DNA from: a virus
Length of the DNA: 27,151 bases
Virus record (IMG/VR): IMGVR_UViG_3300034101_001901
Span: 1-27,151 of that record
Strand: one strand, 5' to 3'
Position numbers and translations under genes: made by a program. Positions within the stretch are counted from its first letter, which is position 1, and every line of letters starts with the position of its first letter. This document shows, piece after piece, positions 14,157 through 20,820 of this stretch. The notes below the pieces were generated by a model. It was given only the letters and a program-made list of their open reading frames with translations. It did not search any database and was not told where the DNA came from.

Positions 14157-14674
14157 GATAATAATAGTTTTTCGTTTTGTGCTGTTAAAATATAAACCGA
14201 CTTAATTTGCTCTAGCGTTACTTTTCCATTAGCTAAAGAATCCTTTGCTCCATTCCATTTTACATGAGAAGGATTTAATTCCTCTTTTTTACCGCCGTGA
14301 TCGTTGGTTGAATCAGGGTCTTTTGTATCATCGATGAGAAAAAGACCGTTAAGCGCGTATTTTCGAGCATATGAGCTGCTGCTACCGAAACTTTGCGCCA
14401 CATCCATTCCTTTGCGGTTGATGTCGATGCCAGCTTGCGCCGTTACCGCTCGGCCTTCCATGTCTTTTTGAATCGATGCGGTTGCCTCAATGAAAACAAT
14501 TCCGCCAACCTCTTTTACTTCGTCCTCGATAATCAAGGTGCATTCATATTTTAGAAGCAAAGGTTTAACCGCTTCCAGAATATCCTCAACGGATCGGTAT
14601 TTGTACTTGCCGAACGCGTTAAACTGGTTCTTTGGAGCTTTTAGCTCGGATTGAATTGCAATTAGTTCTTTCAT
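14153..14674 (-). CDS. ERF-family single-strand annealing protein
   Basis: 173 residues with ERF features: KYKYRSVEDILEAVKPLL near residue 25, the beta-sheet core IEATASIQKDMEGRAVTAQA, and the signature GSSSSYARKYALNGLF with DDTKDPDS after it. These proteins anneal complementary single strands in phage recombination. They are normally paired with an exonuclease, as here. The C-terminal linker is Lys/Asn-rich. The leader is A/C-rich (ACACGAAACACATG). Confidence 0.88.
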   Translation of the reverse strand: MKELIAIQSELKAPKNQFNAFGKYKYRSVEDILEAVKPLLLKYECTLIIEDEVKEVGGIVFIEATASIQKDMEGRAVTAQAGIDINRKGMDVAQSFGSSSSYARKYALNGLFLIDDTKDPDSTNDHGGKKEELNPSHVKWNGAKDSLANGKVTLEQIKSVYILTAQNEKLLLS

Positions 14675-14697
14675 GTGTTTCGTGTTTTTTTTTCGTT

Positions 14698-14871
14698 TTA
14701 GTTAGGAAAAAAGGGGGGGGGTGGGTATTTTTTTAGCGTTTTAATCTCAGCGTATGGGAAATTAAATTGATCCCAGTACAATTCGAAGGTTTTCATTATC
14801 TCGAATTTTTCACTATCGGCTAGTTTTCCGTAGTTCTCGAGAATCCATTGCTCAATTATTTCCTCTACCAT
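14698..14871 (-). CDS. Small acidic protein ending in a poly-Pro tract
   Basis: 57 codons (MVEEIIEQWILENYGKLADS...) continuing FELYWDQFNFPYAEIKTLKKY and ending PPPPFFPN. The four prolines come from a G-tract motif read on the other strand. The start overlaps the previous gene by 20 bases. The helical, acidic sequence looks like a real protein; no function is recognised. Slippage in the G tract would change the last residues. Confidence 0.55.
   Translation of the reverse strand: MVEEIIEQWILENYGKLADSEKFEIMKTFELYWDQFNFPYAEIKTLKKYPPPPFFPN
14713..14726 (+). repeat. G-tract motif, copy 4
   Basis: Nine G, T, three G, T near the 3' end of the 57-codon gene, just upstream of the ERF gene. Confidence 0.7.
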
Positions 14872-15046
14872 TTTCTATCCATTCAGTTGAAACAAAAACT
14901 ACCCATTGATTTCCTAGCTTTCTAGGCGGATGAACCCACTCAGGTGGATTAACTCCAGATCGAATAATCTGGTGAACTCTTGTTGATTTTTCGCTAAAGC
15001 CACGCAATACTCCGTATTCTGTGGCGGTCATCATTTCGTAAAGCAT
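14852..15046 (-). CDS. Small protein, possible HTH (excisionase-like)
   Basis: 64 residues. The part MTATEYGVLRGFSEKSTRVHQIIRSG resembles the short winged-HTH of excisionase or MerR-type proteins (a TATEYA..RG.S..TV..~I..G pattern), followed by Pro-rich HPPRKLGNQWVVF. An ATG at residue 6 is an alternative start. No integrase is visible, so a regulatory role is more likely than excision. It overlaps both neighbours. Confidence 0.55.
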   Translation of the reverse strand: MLYEMMTATEYGVLRGFSEKSTRVHQIIRSGVNPPEWVHPPRKLGNQWVVFVSTEWIENGRGNN

Positions 15047-15270
15047 AATTGTACGTTGTTTTCTAATTGTTCAATAATAAAAGAATCAAGAATTGCACAA
15101 ATCGTGCGGTAATGGTCGGAGAATCTTTCTGTTAAACAGTCGTAAAGTTCTAGCGTGAGCGATTTTCCATTACCGAAATAAAGGTCAAGAACAATTCCTT
15201 CGTTCTCGAAAGATTCAAGCTCGAGACTGAATCCCGATTGCTCAAAAATAAAGTGGTGATCTTTTAGCAT
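15031..15270 (-). CDS. Hypothetical early protein
   Basis: 79 residues from the ATG at 15270 (MLKDHHFIFEQSGFSLELES...). A longer reading from 15327 would run through the predicted promoter, so I reject it. Acidic, beta-prone first half and helical end (TICAILDSFIIEQLENN). No known domain. It is the first gene after the promoter at 15296-15327. Confidence 0.65.
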   Translation of the reverse strand: MLKDHHFIFEQSGFSLELESFENEGIVLDLYFGNGKSLTLELYDCLTERFSDHYRTICAILDSFIIEQLENNVQLCFTK

Positions 15271-15295
15271 TTTGTGTGTGTGTTTTAGTGTGATA

Positions 15296-15327
15296 TAAAT
15301 GTACAAACTTCTGTATATTAATTGCAA
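15296..15327 (-). promoter_or_regulatory. Minus-strand promoter candidate
   Basis: On the minus strand TTG (15325-15327) is followed after 21 bases by TACATTTA (15296-15303), one base off TANNTTTG. It carries the half-site GTACAAA (15301-15307) and the ACTTGCA block shared with the two promoters near 17420-17570. It lies 26 bases upstream of the start at 15270. Confidence 0.6.
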
Positions 15328-15350
15328 GTGAATTGTAAAATTTATTTTTG

Positions 15351-15653
15351 TTTTCCACCAGCGGTAAGTTTTTTGTTTAAGTGGTTTTAATTTCCACTAC
15401 CGATTTTAATTTCCACTAGCGCGCTGGAATTTTTGTTTTCCACTACTGGCGCGATCCAGTTTTATTTTCCACTAGCGCCTGGGAAATTTTGTTTTCCACT
15501 ACTGGTTTTGTTTTCCACTAGATCGCGGCGCTGGTTTTGTTTTCCACTACTTATTTGTTCAGGTCGCAATTTGCGGCCGCAAAATTTTAGACATTTGTAG
15601 TAGGTTTCCTTCTACTTATTTAATTTTATTAAACTTCTTTTCCTTTTCCACTA
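15351..15653. repeat. Nine TTTTCCACTA-type direct repeats, candidate origin/iterons
   Basis: Copies start at 15351, 15390, 15409, 15436, 15465, 15492, 15511, 15540 and 15644; all are in the same orientation, with consensus TTTTCCACTA preceded by TTTTG. Successive spacings are 39, 19, 27, 29, 27, 19, 29 and 104. Spacers alternate T-rich with short GC-rich dyads (GCGCGC, TGGCGCGATCCA). The box is close to, but not the same as, a DnaA box (TTWTNCACA). No gene is seen in the 599-base gap 15271-15869, which this array dominates. Confidence 0.65.
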
Positions 15654-15676
15654 CTTATTTTGTTTTATACTACTGC

Positions 15677-15728
15677 TTTGGGTTTCGTCCACTCGTTTGG
15701 GTTTCGTCCTCTGGTTTGGGTTTCGTCT
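15677..15728. repeat. Three 19-base tandem repeats TTTGGGTTTCGTCC
   Basis: TTTGGGTTTCGTC(C/T) starts at 15677, 15696 and 15715, exactly 19 bases apart. The block is bracketed by two copies of TTTTGTTTTATACTAC (ending about 15673 and 15748). It belongs to the same gap as the TTTTCCACTA array but is a separate family. Confidence 0.7.
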
Positions 15729-15847
15729 ACCTATTTTGTTTTATACTACGGTTTCGCGCTTGGTTTATTAAGCTATTTTTAAGCCCGTGGTAAAGCGATT
15801 TTTTTTTACTATAGGTAATATATACGCTAAAATTTAAACTCGTTAAA

Positions 15848-15865
15848 CGGGCTAAAATAAGCCCG
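15848..15865 (-). terminator. Hairpin terminator candidate
   Basis: CGGGCT (15848-15853) pairs with AGCCCG (15860-15865) around a 6-base loop, five bases past the stop at 15870. On the minus strand it is followed by only TTTAACG, so it is weak. A further AAGCCCG at 15780-15786 could compete for pairing. Confidence 0.45.
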
Positions 15866-15869
15866 AAAA

Positions 15870-16058
15870 TTACGCTCCATAAACAGGACGAACGCTAATT
15901 TTTACGTCGTGGAACTCAATAAACCAAACCGAACTAGGATAAAGCTTTTTAGCTAATTCTAATTTATCTGGCGTGTTCTCAATATTTGCGCGAATTACAG
16001 AAAACGCCCGGCTTTCGAGCGCTTTAACTGAATGAATAGTAAAATAGGGCTTTCTCAT
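15870..16058 (-). CDS. Hypothetical small early protein
   Basis: 62 residues from the ATG at 16058, chosen because it overlaps the upstream TGA as ATGA (MRKPYFTIHSVKALESRAFS...). Basic start, amphipathic centre, and beta-prone end VWFIEFHDVKISVRP. No recognised domain. Last gene of this small operon, followed by a hairpin. Confidence 0.6.
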   Translation of the reverse strand: MRKPYFTIHSVKALESRAFSVIRANIENTPDKLELAKKLYPSSVWFIEFHDVKISVRPVYGA

Positions 16059-16243
16059 TTGTTTATTTTGTTTAAGTTGTAGGCCATACAATCTAAACCG
16101 TACTCAATCGAATAGCCTATTTTTAATAAGTCGTTTTCAAGTCGTATTAAGTTGGTGTACGTTTGTTCCTTTGCCATGTAACGCGCCAAAATAGCCCGCA
16201 AATTAGCGGGCCATTGTTCAGGATATTCGAATAAATCATTCAT
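16055..16243 (-). CDS. Small conserved-looking protein (MNDLFEYPEQWP type)
   Basis: 62 residues: MNDLFEYPEQWPANLRAILARY, a central helix, and GYSIEYGLDCMAYNL at the end. The pattern (Glu/Pro start, GYxxEYGLDxxxYxL end) is one I associate with short proteins of Bacteroidota mobile elements, without a known function. Coupled to the next gene by ATGA. Confidence 0.6.
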   Translation of the reverse strand: MNDLFEYPEQWPANLRAILARYMAKEQTYTNLIRLENDLLKIGYSIEYGLDCMAYNLNKINK

Positions 16244-16246
16244 GTT

Positions 16247-16459
16247 TTAAATATTATTTTGTAAACAAAAATTATCAAAATAGGCGTTTTCGTTCGCCTG
16301 TATATGTGCAAAGGTTTGGTTAGCTTCCTTCCTATCTTTGTAGGCTTTTGATCCTTCGCTGTAGGCTTTACCGTCGAAAAATATAGTTTCGCCTTTGTTT
16401 ATTGTTTTGCCCGTTCCAGCGCATACGCTGGTAAATTTAGCGGTTATAAAACGTCCCAT
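16247..16459 (-). CDS. Small protein with GKxIxKGExIxFD pattern
   Basis: 70 residues from the ATG at 16459 (MGRFITAKFTSVCAGTGKTI...); the longer frame from 16519 overlaps the GP88-like gene and is less likely. The segment TGKTINKGETIFFDGKAY resembles a small beta-barrel motif found in many short phage proteins. The rest is helical with His, Asn and Cys. Function unknown. Confidence 0.6.
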   Translation of the reverse strand: MGRFITAKFTSVCAGTGKTINKGETIFFDGKAYSEGSKAYKDRKEANQTFAHIQANENAYFDNFCLQNNI

Positions 16460-16476
16460 TTTTTTAGTGTTTTTTA

Positions 16477-17106
16477 TTAGTGAATGATTAAACCTATTTT
16501 GTGATTCTCTGTGATCCACTTAGTCGCCACTATGTCTAGATAGCTTGAATCCGTGTAGCCTTGCGCTTGCATTTCCTCAGATGAATAAAATATCTTTGAG
16601 TGGCGCTCTGTATCCTGGTTAATTAGTTCGTCATTTTTACTACCAAGGGAAAAAATAAGATCGAAATTTTCGGGCAAATTTATACCACGGATAAACGAAT
16701 GCGATTTAGTGTACGCGTAAAAACGAACGCTTGGATTTAATCTAGCTATTTCTAGCCACTTTGCAAAGTACGTCGGACTATAAAAGTCCCCGCTATCGTG
16801 GATTCGTACGTACGTTTGTTTATCTTTTTTAACCTTGCTTAGTTCGTTTGTGATTGTTTCAACAAAATTTTCCTCCTTGCTAGCCTCATATCTTTTAGTC
16901 AAGGCGCGTTCCACGTTACCAAAGCGATACATTCCGCGTTTTGCATAGCAAAGCTTTAAACAGCTTCCAGCGAAAGGACAAGTTATTTTACCGCTTTTTT
17001 TATCATTACCGGCAGGGATCGAAAAATTGAATATCCGTACGCCGAACTCTTTTGCAGTCTTTACTAATTTACTATTTCCCGTTCCTAATAAGTTTTGAGT
17101 TTTCAT
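16477..17106 (-). CDS. GP88-like phage protein
   Basis: 209 residues resembling the 'gene product 88' family first named in mycobacteriophages. It has a Cys-rich block CPFAGSCLKLCYAKRG (43-58), then VRIHDSGDFYSPTYFAKWLE and VRFYAYTKSHSF. The clustered cysteines suggest a metal or Fe-S site; the HDSGDFY motif is the family's most constant part. Biochemical role unknown. The gene follows two very small membrane-protein genes in the same unit. Confidence 0.78.
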   Translation of the reverse strand: MKTQNLLGTGNSKLVKTAKEFGVRIFNFSIPAGNDKKSGKITCPFAGSCLKLCYAKRGMYRFGNVERALTKRYEASKEENFVETITNELSKVKKDKQTYVRIHDSGDFYSPTYFAKWLEIARLNPSVRFYAYTKSHSFIRGINLPENFDLIFSLGSKNDELINQDTERHSKIFYSSEEMQAQGYTDSSYLDIVATKWITENHKIGLIIH

Positions 17107-17134
17107 TTTGTGTCGTGTTTATTATTGTTTGTGT

Positions 17135-17239
17135 TTATTTAAGTAGTTGTAAACCTAGCAAGTAACCTAGGAAAAATATAGGACTTAATGCGATAATTGT
17201 GTAAATGATTTGTGCGAGTACTTTGGTGGCTTTCTTCAT
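17135..17239 (-). CDS. Very small single-span membrane protein
   Basis: 34 residues (MKKATKVLAQIIYTIIALSP...). A basic start is followed by one hydrophobic span of about 23 residues. It begins three bases after the stop of the 45-residue gene. Function unknown. Confidence 0.5.
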   Translation of the reverse strand: MKKATKVLAQIIYTIIALSPIFFLGYLLGLQLLK

Positions 17240-17241
17240 AA

Positions 17242-17379
17242 TTAATACCCGATCGCGTCTAACTGCATACCATAAACCAGGCCGATAATTATTACCAGGG
17301 CCATAATTCCAAAAGCGATAATATTGGCTTTTGCATTCTCGTTGTTTCTTGTTGCTGTGTTGTTGTTTGAAGTTGTCAT
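17242..17379 (-). CDS. Very small single-span membrane protein
   Basis: 45 residues: an Asn/Thr-rich polar N-terminus (MTTSNNNTATRNNENAK) and one clear span (NIIAFGIMALVIIIGLVYG), with a short tail. The leader ahead of the ATG is purely A/C-rich (AACACAAACACAATG). It is the first gene downstream of the tandem minus-strand promoters at 17419-17570. Confidence 0.55.
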   Translation of the reverse strand: MTTSNNNTATRNNENAKANIIAFGIMALVIIIGLVYGMQLDAIGY

Positions 17380-17418
17380 TGTGTTTGTGTTTTAGTGTTT
17401 GTGTTTCTAATTGTTAAG

Positions 17419-17449
17419 TAAATTTACAAAGGTTTGTAAGTAATTGCAA
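17419..17449 (-). promoter_or_regulatory. Minus-strand promoter with dyad operator, proximal copy
   Basis: On the minus strand TTG (17447-17449), a 20-base spacer, then TAAATTTA (17419-17426). The spacer is covered by the inverted repeat TTACAAA-GG-TTTGTAA (17424-17439), which a repressor could occupy. It lies 40 bases upstream of the start at 17379. Confidence 0.6.
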
Positions 17450-17539
17450 GTAATTAGTGAAATATTTTTTACTTTTTTTACTCTTTTTTTTTTACTTTTT
17501 AAACCGCCTTTTGCGATTTGTTTGTGCCTTATCACTTAT

Positions 17540-17570
17540 CAAATGTACAAAGGTTTGTACTTATGTGCAA
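17540..17570 (-). promoter_or_regulatory. Minus-strand promoter with dyad operator, distal copy
   Basis: On the minus strand TTG (17568-17570), a 20-base spacer, then a perfect TACATTTG (17540-17547). The dyad GTACAAA-GG-TTTGTAC (17545-17560) overlaps the -7 element. This is the best match to the Bacteroidota consensus in the window. Confidence 0.65.
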
Positions 17571-17623
17571 GTATTTGTAATAATATTTTTTATTTTTTTT
17601 TATTTATTTTCATTTACCTTTAC

Positions 17624-17654
17624 TTTGATTAACCAAAATAAACCTATTTTTTTG
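17624..17654 (+). promoter_or_regulatory. Weak plus-strand promoter candidate for the packaging genes
   Basis: TTTG (17624-17627), 17 bases, then a TATTTTTTTG run (17645-17654), imperfect relative to TANNTTTG. Immediately after it, ACCTTTGTAA (about 17660-17669) repeats one arm of the minus-strand operator, so the divergent units may share a regulator. Confidence 0.35.
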
Positions 17655-17672
17655 TGCACACCTTTGTAATAT

Positions 17673-18035
17673 ATGGAAAAGAAACAACGCGGCGGACCGC
17701 GGCCAAATTCGGGTCGACCACCTAAAATACAGGAAATCAAGTTGATAGAACAAATGGACGCGATTTGTGTCCCTGAAAAAATATGGGAAGCCTTGTTAAT
17801 GAAGTGCGCGCAAGGTGACACGAACGCGCTAAAACTTTGGCTTTCTTACCGGTTTGGATTACCTAAACAGCAAATAGACGTTACTTCGAACGGTGAAAAA
17901 ATAGCGCCTCCTATTCAATGGATAGGCAAAAGAGTTGCAATAGAACAGGCAAAGTTAGTAAGCGAAGACGAACAAGAAGAAAGCGACCAGGCCGAACCTT
18001 TGGTAATTGATAATAAACAAACCTATCTTTTTTAA
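17673..18035 (+). CDS. Terminase small subunit-like protein
   Basis: 120 residues. The start MEKKQRGGPRPNSGRPPK is the basic GGxRPNxGRP leader often seen on phage terminase small subunits and packaging-linked DNA-binding proteins. A helical middle (WEALLMKCAQGDTNALKLWLSY) and an acidic C-terminus (SEDEQEESDQAEP) follow. It sits directly before the large subunit, with one base between stop and next start. It would recognise phage DNA for packaging. Confidence 0.75.
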   Translation: MEKKQRGGPRPNSGRPPKIQEIKLIEQMDAICVPEKIWEALLMKCAQGDTNALKLWLSYRFGLPKQQIDVTSNGEKIAPPIQWIGKRVAIEQAKLVSEDEQEESDQAEPLVIDNKQTYLF

Positions 18036-18036
18036 T

Positions 18037-19248
18037 ATGATCAATTTATTGGAAGACTATAAACCGTTATTCTATGAGACGCCAGATACCCGTTATTATT
18101 TAATTACAGGCGGACGCGGATCGGGTAAATCTTGGACTTTGGCGCTGTTCCTACTTAATTTAACGTATCAAAAAGGACACGTCATATTGTTCACGCGTTA
18201 CACCTTGGTGAGTGCGTTCATTTCAATTATCCCCGAGTTTCTCGACAAAATAGAAATAATGGGAAAAGTAAACGACTTTGAGGTTACCCAATCAGAAATA
18301 ATAAATAAATTAACAGGCTCAAAGATTCTATTTCGCGGCATCAAAACGAGTTCAGGCGTTAACACTGCAAATCTTAAATCGATTGCCGGTTTGTCAACGT
18401 GGGTAATTGATGAAGCCGAGGAACTAACCGACCCAGATGTTTTCGACAAGGTGGATTTATCAATACGCGCAAAGGATAACCCAAACCGCGTGATTCTAGT
18501 AATGAATCCGAGTTACAAAAGCCATTGGATATACAACGATTTCGTAAAGAAGAAAAGAGAAGATACGACCTACATACATACGACATACATAGACAACAAA
18601 GAGAATTTAAGTGATTCATTCATACAAGCAGCGGAAAAGACAAAGAAAGAAAACCGCGCGCGATATGAACACCTGTTTTTAGGTACTTGGCTAGATGATG
18701 CTGACGGAATGCTATGGAATCGCGCAATAATCGGTAAAGCCCGAATAGATGAGGCGCCGAACCTAACAAGGATAATTGTGGCAATTGACCCCGCAGTTAC
18801 TGCAAATATGCAAAGCGACGAAACAGGATTAATAATTGTCGGCAAAGATAAGGAAGGATTTGGATACGTTCTAGAAGACCTTAGCGGTAAATACTCGCCG
18901 AATCATTGGGCAAAGGTCGCAAATGATGCCGCCTTCCGTTGGAACGCCGATTGCATTGTAGCTGAAAAAAACCAAGGTGGCGACATGGTTGAAGCTGTAT
19001 TAAAGTCGCAAGGAAGTAATTTTAGAATAAAGCTAGTAACTGCGACAAAGGGAAAATATGTGAGAGCGGAACCCGTTTATTCATTATATGAGCAAGGGCA
19101 AATATATCACGTTGGAAGTTTCCCTATCTTAGAATCGCAAATGGTAACCTTTAACCCTGATAAAGGAAAATCGCCCGATCGAGTTGACGCGCTTGTTTGG
19201 GGATTAACAGAACTAATGGTAAAAAACAACTTCGAATTCTCAATATGA
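18037..19248 (+). CDS. Terminase large subunit
   Basis: 403 residues from the ATG at 18037. ATPase: Walker A GGRGSGKS (25-32) and Walker B TWVIDEAEE (Asp125, Glu126). Nuclease: IVAIDPAVT (Asp251), CIVAEKNQGG (Glu310) and KSPDRVDALVWGL (Asp384) supply the RNase H-like acids. This is the motor and headful or cos-cutting nuclease of DNA packaging. It packs DNA through the portal encoded two genes downstream. The start at 18007 is rejected because it would lie inside the small subunit gene. Confidence 0.93.
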   Translation: MINLLEDYKPLFYETPDTRYYLITGGRGSGKSWTLALFLLNLTYQKGHVILFTRYTLVSAFISIIPEFLDKIEIMGKVNDFEVTQSEIINKLTGSKILFRGIKTSSGVNTANLKSIAGLSTWVIDEAEELTDPDVFDKVDLSIRAKDNPNRVILVMNPSYKSHWIYNDFVKKKREDTTYIHTTYIDNKENLSDSFIQAAEKTKKENRARYEHLFLGTWLDDADGMLWNRAIIGKARIDEAPNLTRIIVAIDPAVTANMQSDETGLIIVGKDKEGFGYVLEDLSGKYSPNHWAKVANDAAFRWNADCIVAEKNQGGDMVEAVLKSQGSNFRIKLVTATKGKYVRAEPVYSLYEQGQIYHVGSFPILESQMVTFNPDKGKSPDRVDALVWGLTELMVKNNFEFSI

Positions 19249-19409
19249 AAAAAGAAACAATTGCCGCGCTTATCTTAATGTTAATCACTTATTTATTCAT
19301 AGTTTTCGTGACATTGGATTTTAACGTATTTAATTGGCATTGGAGCGCTCGCGCCGTTATGGTAGTAACTTGGTTTTATGGAGTTACATTTTTAGAAAAG
19401 AATAAATAA
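19245..19409 (+). CDS. Small two-span membrane protein
   Basis: 54 residues from the ATG overlapping the terminase stop (ATGA): MKKETIAALILMLITYLFIV, a polar turn, then a second hydrophobic stretch (ARAVMVVTWFYGVTF). A membrane protein between terminase and portal is unusual. Role unknown. Confidence 0.6.
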   Translation: MKKETIAALILMLITYLFIVFVTLDFNVFNWHWSARAVMVVTWFYGVTFLEKNK

Positions 19410-19410
19410 G

Positions 19411-19430
19411 TATATTTGCTAAAACGAATA
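19411..19430 (+). promoter_or_regulatory. Plus-strand promoter core upstream of the portal gene
   Basis: TATATTTG (19411-19418) matches TANNTTTG and is followed by AAAACGAATA. The same arrangement occurs at 21619 and 2965. No clear TTTG lies 17-21 bases upstream. Confidence 0.5.
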
Positions 19431-19434
19431 TGCT

Positions 19435-20817
19435 ATGCTATTAAAGGCTCTAAGGTCATACATCAATCCTACGGTTATTTCGACACCTCAGAAACCCGAT
19501 GTAAACCTTCTCAATCAAATTCTATACGGTCAATTTACGGCCTCCACAATGGTTGTTTGGTATGACTCAAACCAACAAACATTTATAGACAAAGGATACA
19601 AAGGAAACGCTCTTGTTTACTCAATTATTCGAAAGATAGCCGAAAAAGGCAAACAATGCCCTACATACGTTTACAAGGAAACTGAAGCGGCTAAAAAATA
19701 CAGAGGAGGAAAATATAACTCAAAAGAGCTTAACAGATTGCAAAGCATAGCATTTCGTAAAAAGGAATTGCAAGACGTTAACTACTCTGATCCCGTAAGC
19801 CAGTTGATTAAGAATCCGAATCCAATGCAAACTTGGGCGGAGTTTCTTGATTCTATGCTAACGTGGTACAATACTAGTGGAGAAATCTTTGTTTACGGCT
19901 TTGCTCCTCAGGATGGGTTAAATAAGGGCAAAATAAAGGAGATGTACGTTTTGCCGTCTAACTATGTCGAGTTAGTGGCTGGCAGTTTATTCGAGCCTGT
20001 AAGAGGTTACAAATTGATAATTGGAGACCAAAATATAGAGATTCCAGCTGACCAAGTATTGCACATCAAAACAACGAATTTAACTTGGGATTTGAACGGA
20101 GCGCAACTTCGAGGAATGCCTCCGCTCTTGGCTGGTTTAACAACATTGCAAGCTAACAACGAAGCGACAGAAGCAAAGCAGAAGACTTTCCAGAATGGAG
20201 GAGCAAAAGGCATTATTTCTCCTAATATTAATAACCCTGAGTTCTGGCCGTCGCCTGATCAGAGAGCTAAGATGGATGAGCGGATTGATGAGAGGATAAA
20301 CGGTAATAAGAACTTAAATAAGATTGTGGCTTCCTCGATTCCTTTGCGTTACGATGCAATCGGATTGAGTCCTGTGGCGATGGATATTATCAACTCTCAG
20401 AACATGGATTTGCAAACACTTTGCGGTCTTTGGGGAGTTAATCCTGTTTTATTTACTTCCAACGCTACCTATGCCAATTTGGAAGGTGCACAGAAGGCTT
20501 TGGTTACCGATGTGATTATGCCGCAGTTGCAAATGATTGAGGAGAAGTTTACGCAGTGGCTAGGGATGTCTTACGGCATGGATTATGTTTTAGACTTTGA
20601 TATTTCATCGTTCTCTGAGTTACAACCAGATGTTCAAGTAATTTTGGATACTTATGGCAAGTCTCCATACTTTACAGGCAATGAGGTTAGAAGCTTGTTG
20701 AACTGGCACGCTAGCGAAGACCCAGCGATGGATGTGCATTGGATACCTAGCAACGTGATTCCAAGCGATGAGGCACTAGGAAACGCTGCAACGGACTTTG
20801 TGGATTTCCAAGCATAA
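19435..20817 (+). CDS. HK97-family portal protein
   Basis: 460 residues with portal features: GNALVYSIIRKIAEKGKQCP, NPNPMQTWAEFLDSML, VLHIKTTNLTWDLNGAQLRG, the NNEATEAKQKTFQNGGAKGI helix region, and SPVAMDIINSQNMDLQTLCG with FGVP-type WGVNPVLF. It forms the dodecameric DNA channel at the head vertex. Position between terminase and the MuF-like gene is standard. Confidence 0.92.
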   Translation: MLLKALRSYINPTVISTPQKPDVNLLNQILYGQFTASTMVVWYDSNQQTFIDKGYKGNALVYSIIRKIAEKGKQCPTYVYKETEAAKKYRGGKYNSKELNRLQSIAFRKKELQDVNYSDPVSQLIKNPNPMQTWAEFLDSMLTWYNTSGEIFVYGFAPQDGLNKGKIKEMYVLPSNYVELVAGSLFEPVRGYKLIIGDQNIEIPADQVLHIKTTNLTWDLNGAQLRGMPPLLAGLTTLQANNEATEAKQKTFQNGGAKGIISPNINNPEFWPSPDQRAKMDERIDERINGNKNLNKIVASSIPLRYDAIGLSPVAMDIINSQNMDLQTLCGLWGVNPVLFTSNATYANLEGAQKALVTDVIMPQLQMIEEKFTQWLGMSYGMDYVLDFDISSFSELQPDVQVILDTYGKSPYFTGNEVRSLLNWHASEDPAMDVHWIPSNVIPSDEALGNAATDFVDFQA

Positions 20818-20820
20818 GAA

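Noticed and set aside
15351-15653. CRISPR array
   Set aside because: The repeats are 10 bases, spacers are irregular and related to each other, and no Cas genes are present.
15351-15653. Canonical DnaA box cluster
   Set aside because: Every copy ends CACTA or CACCA, not the CACA of TTWTNCACA, so I call them only DnaA-box-like.
18007-18036. Upstream start for the terminase large subunit
   Set aside because: It would lie within the small-subunit gene; the ATG at 18037 directly follows that stop.
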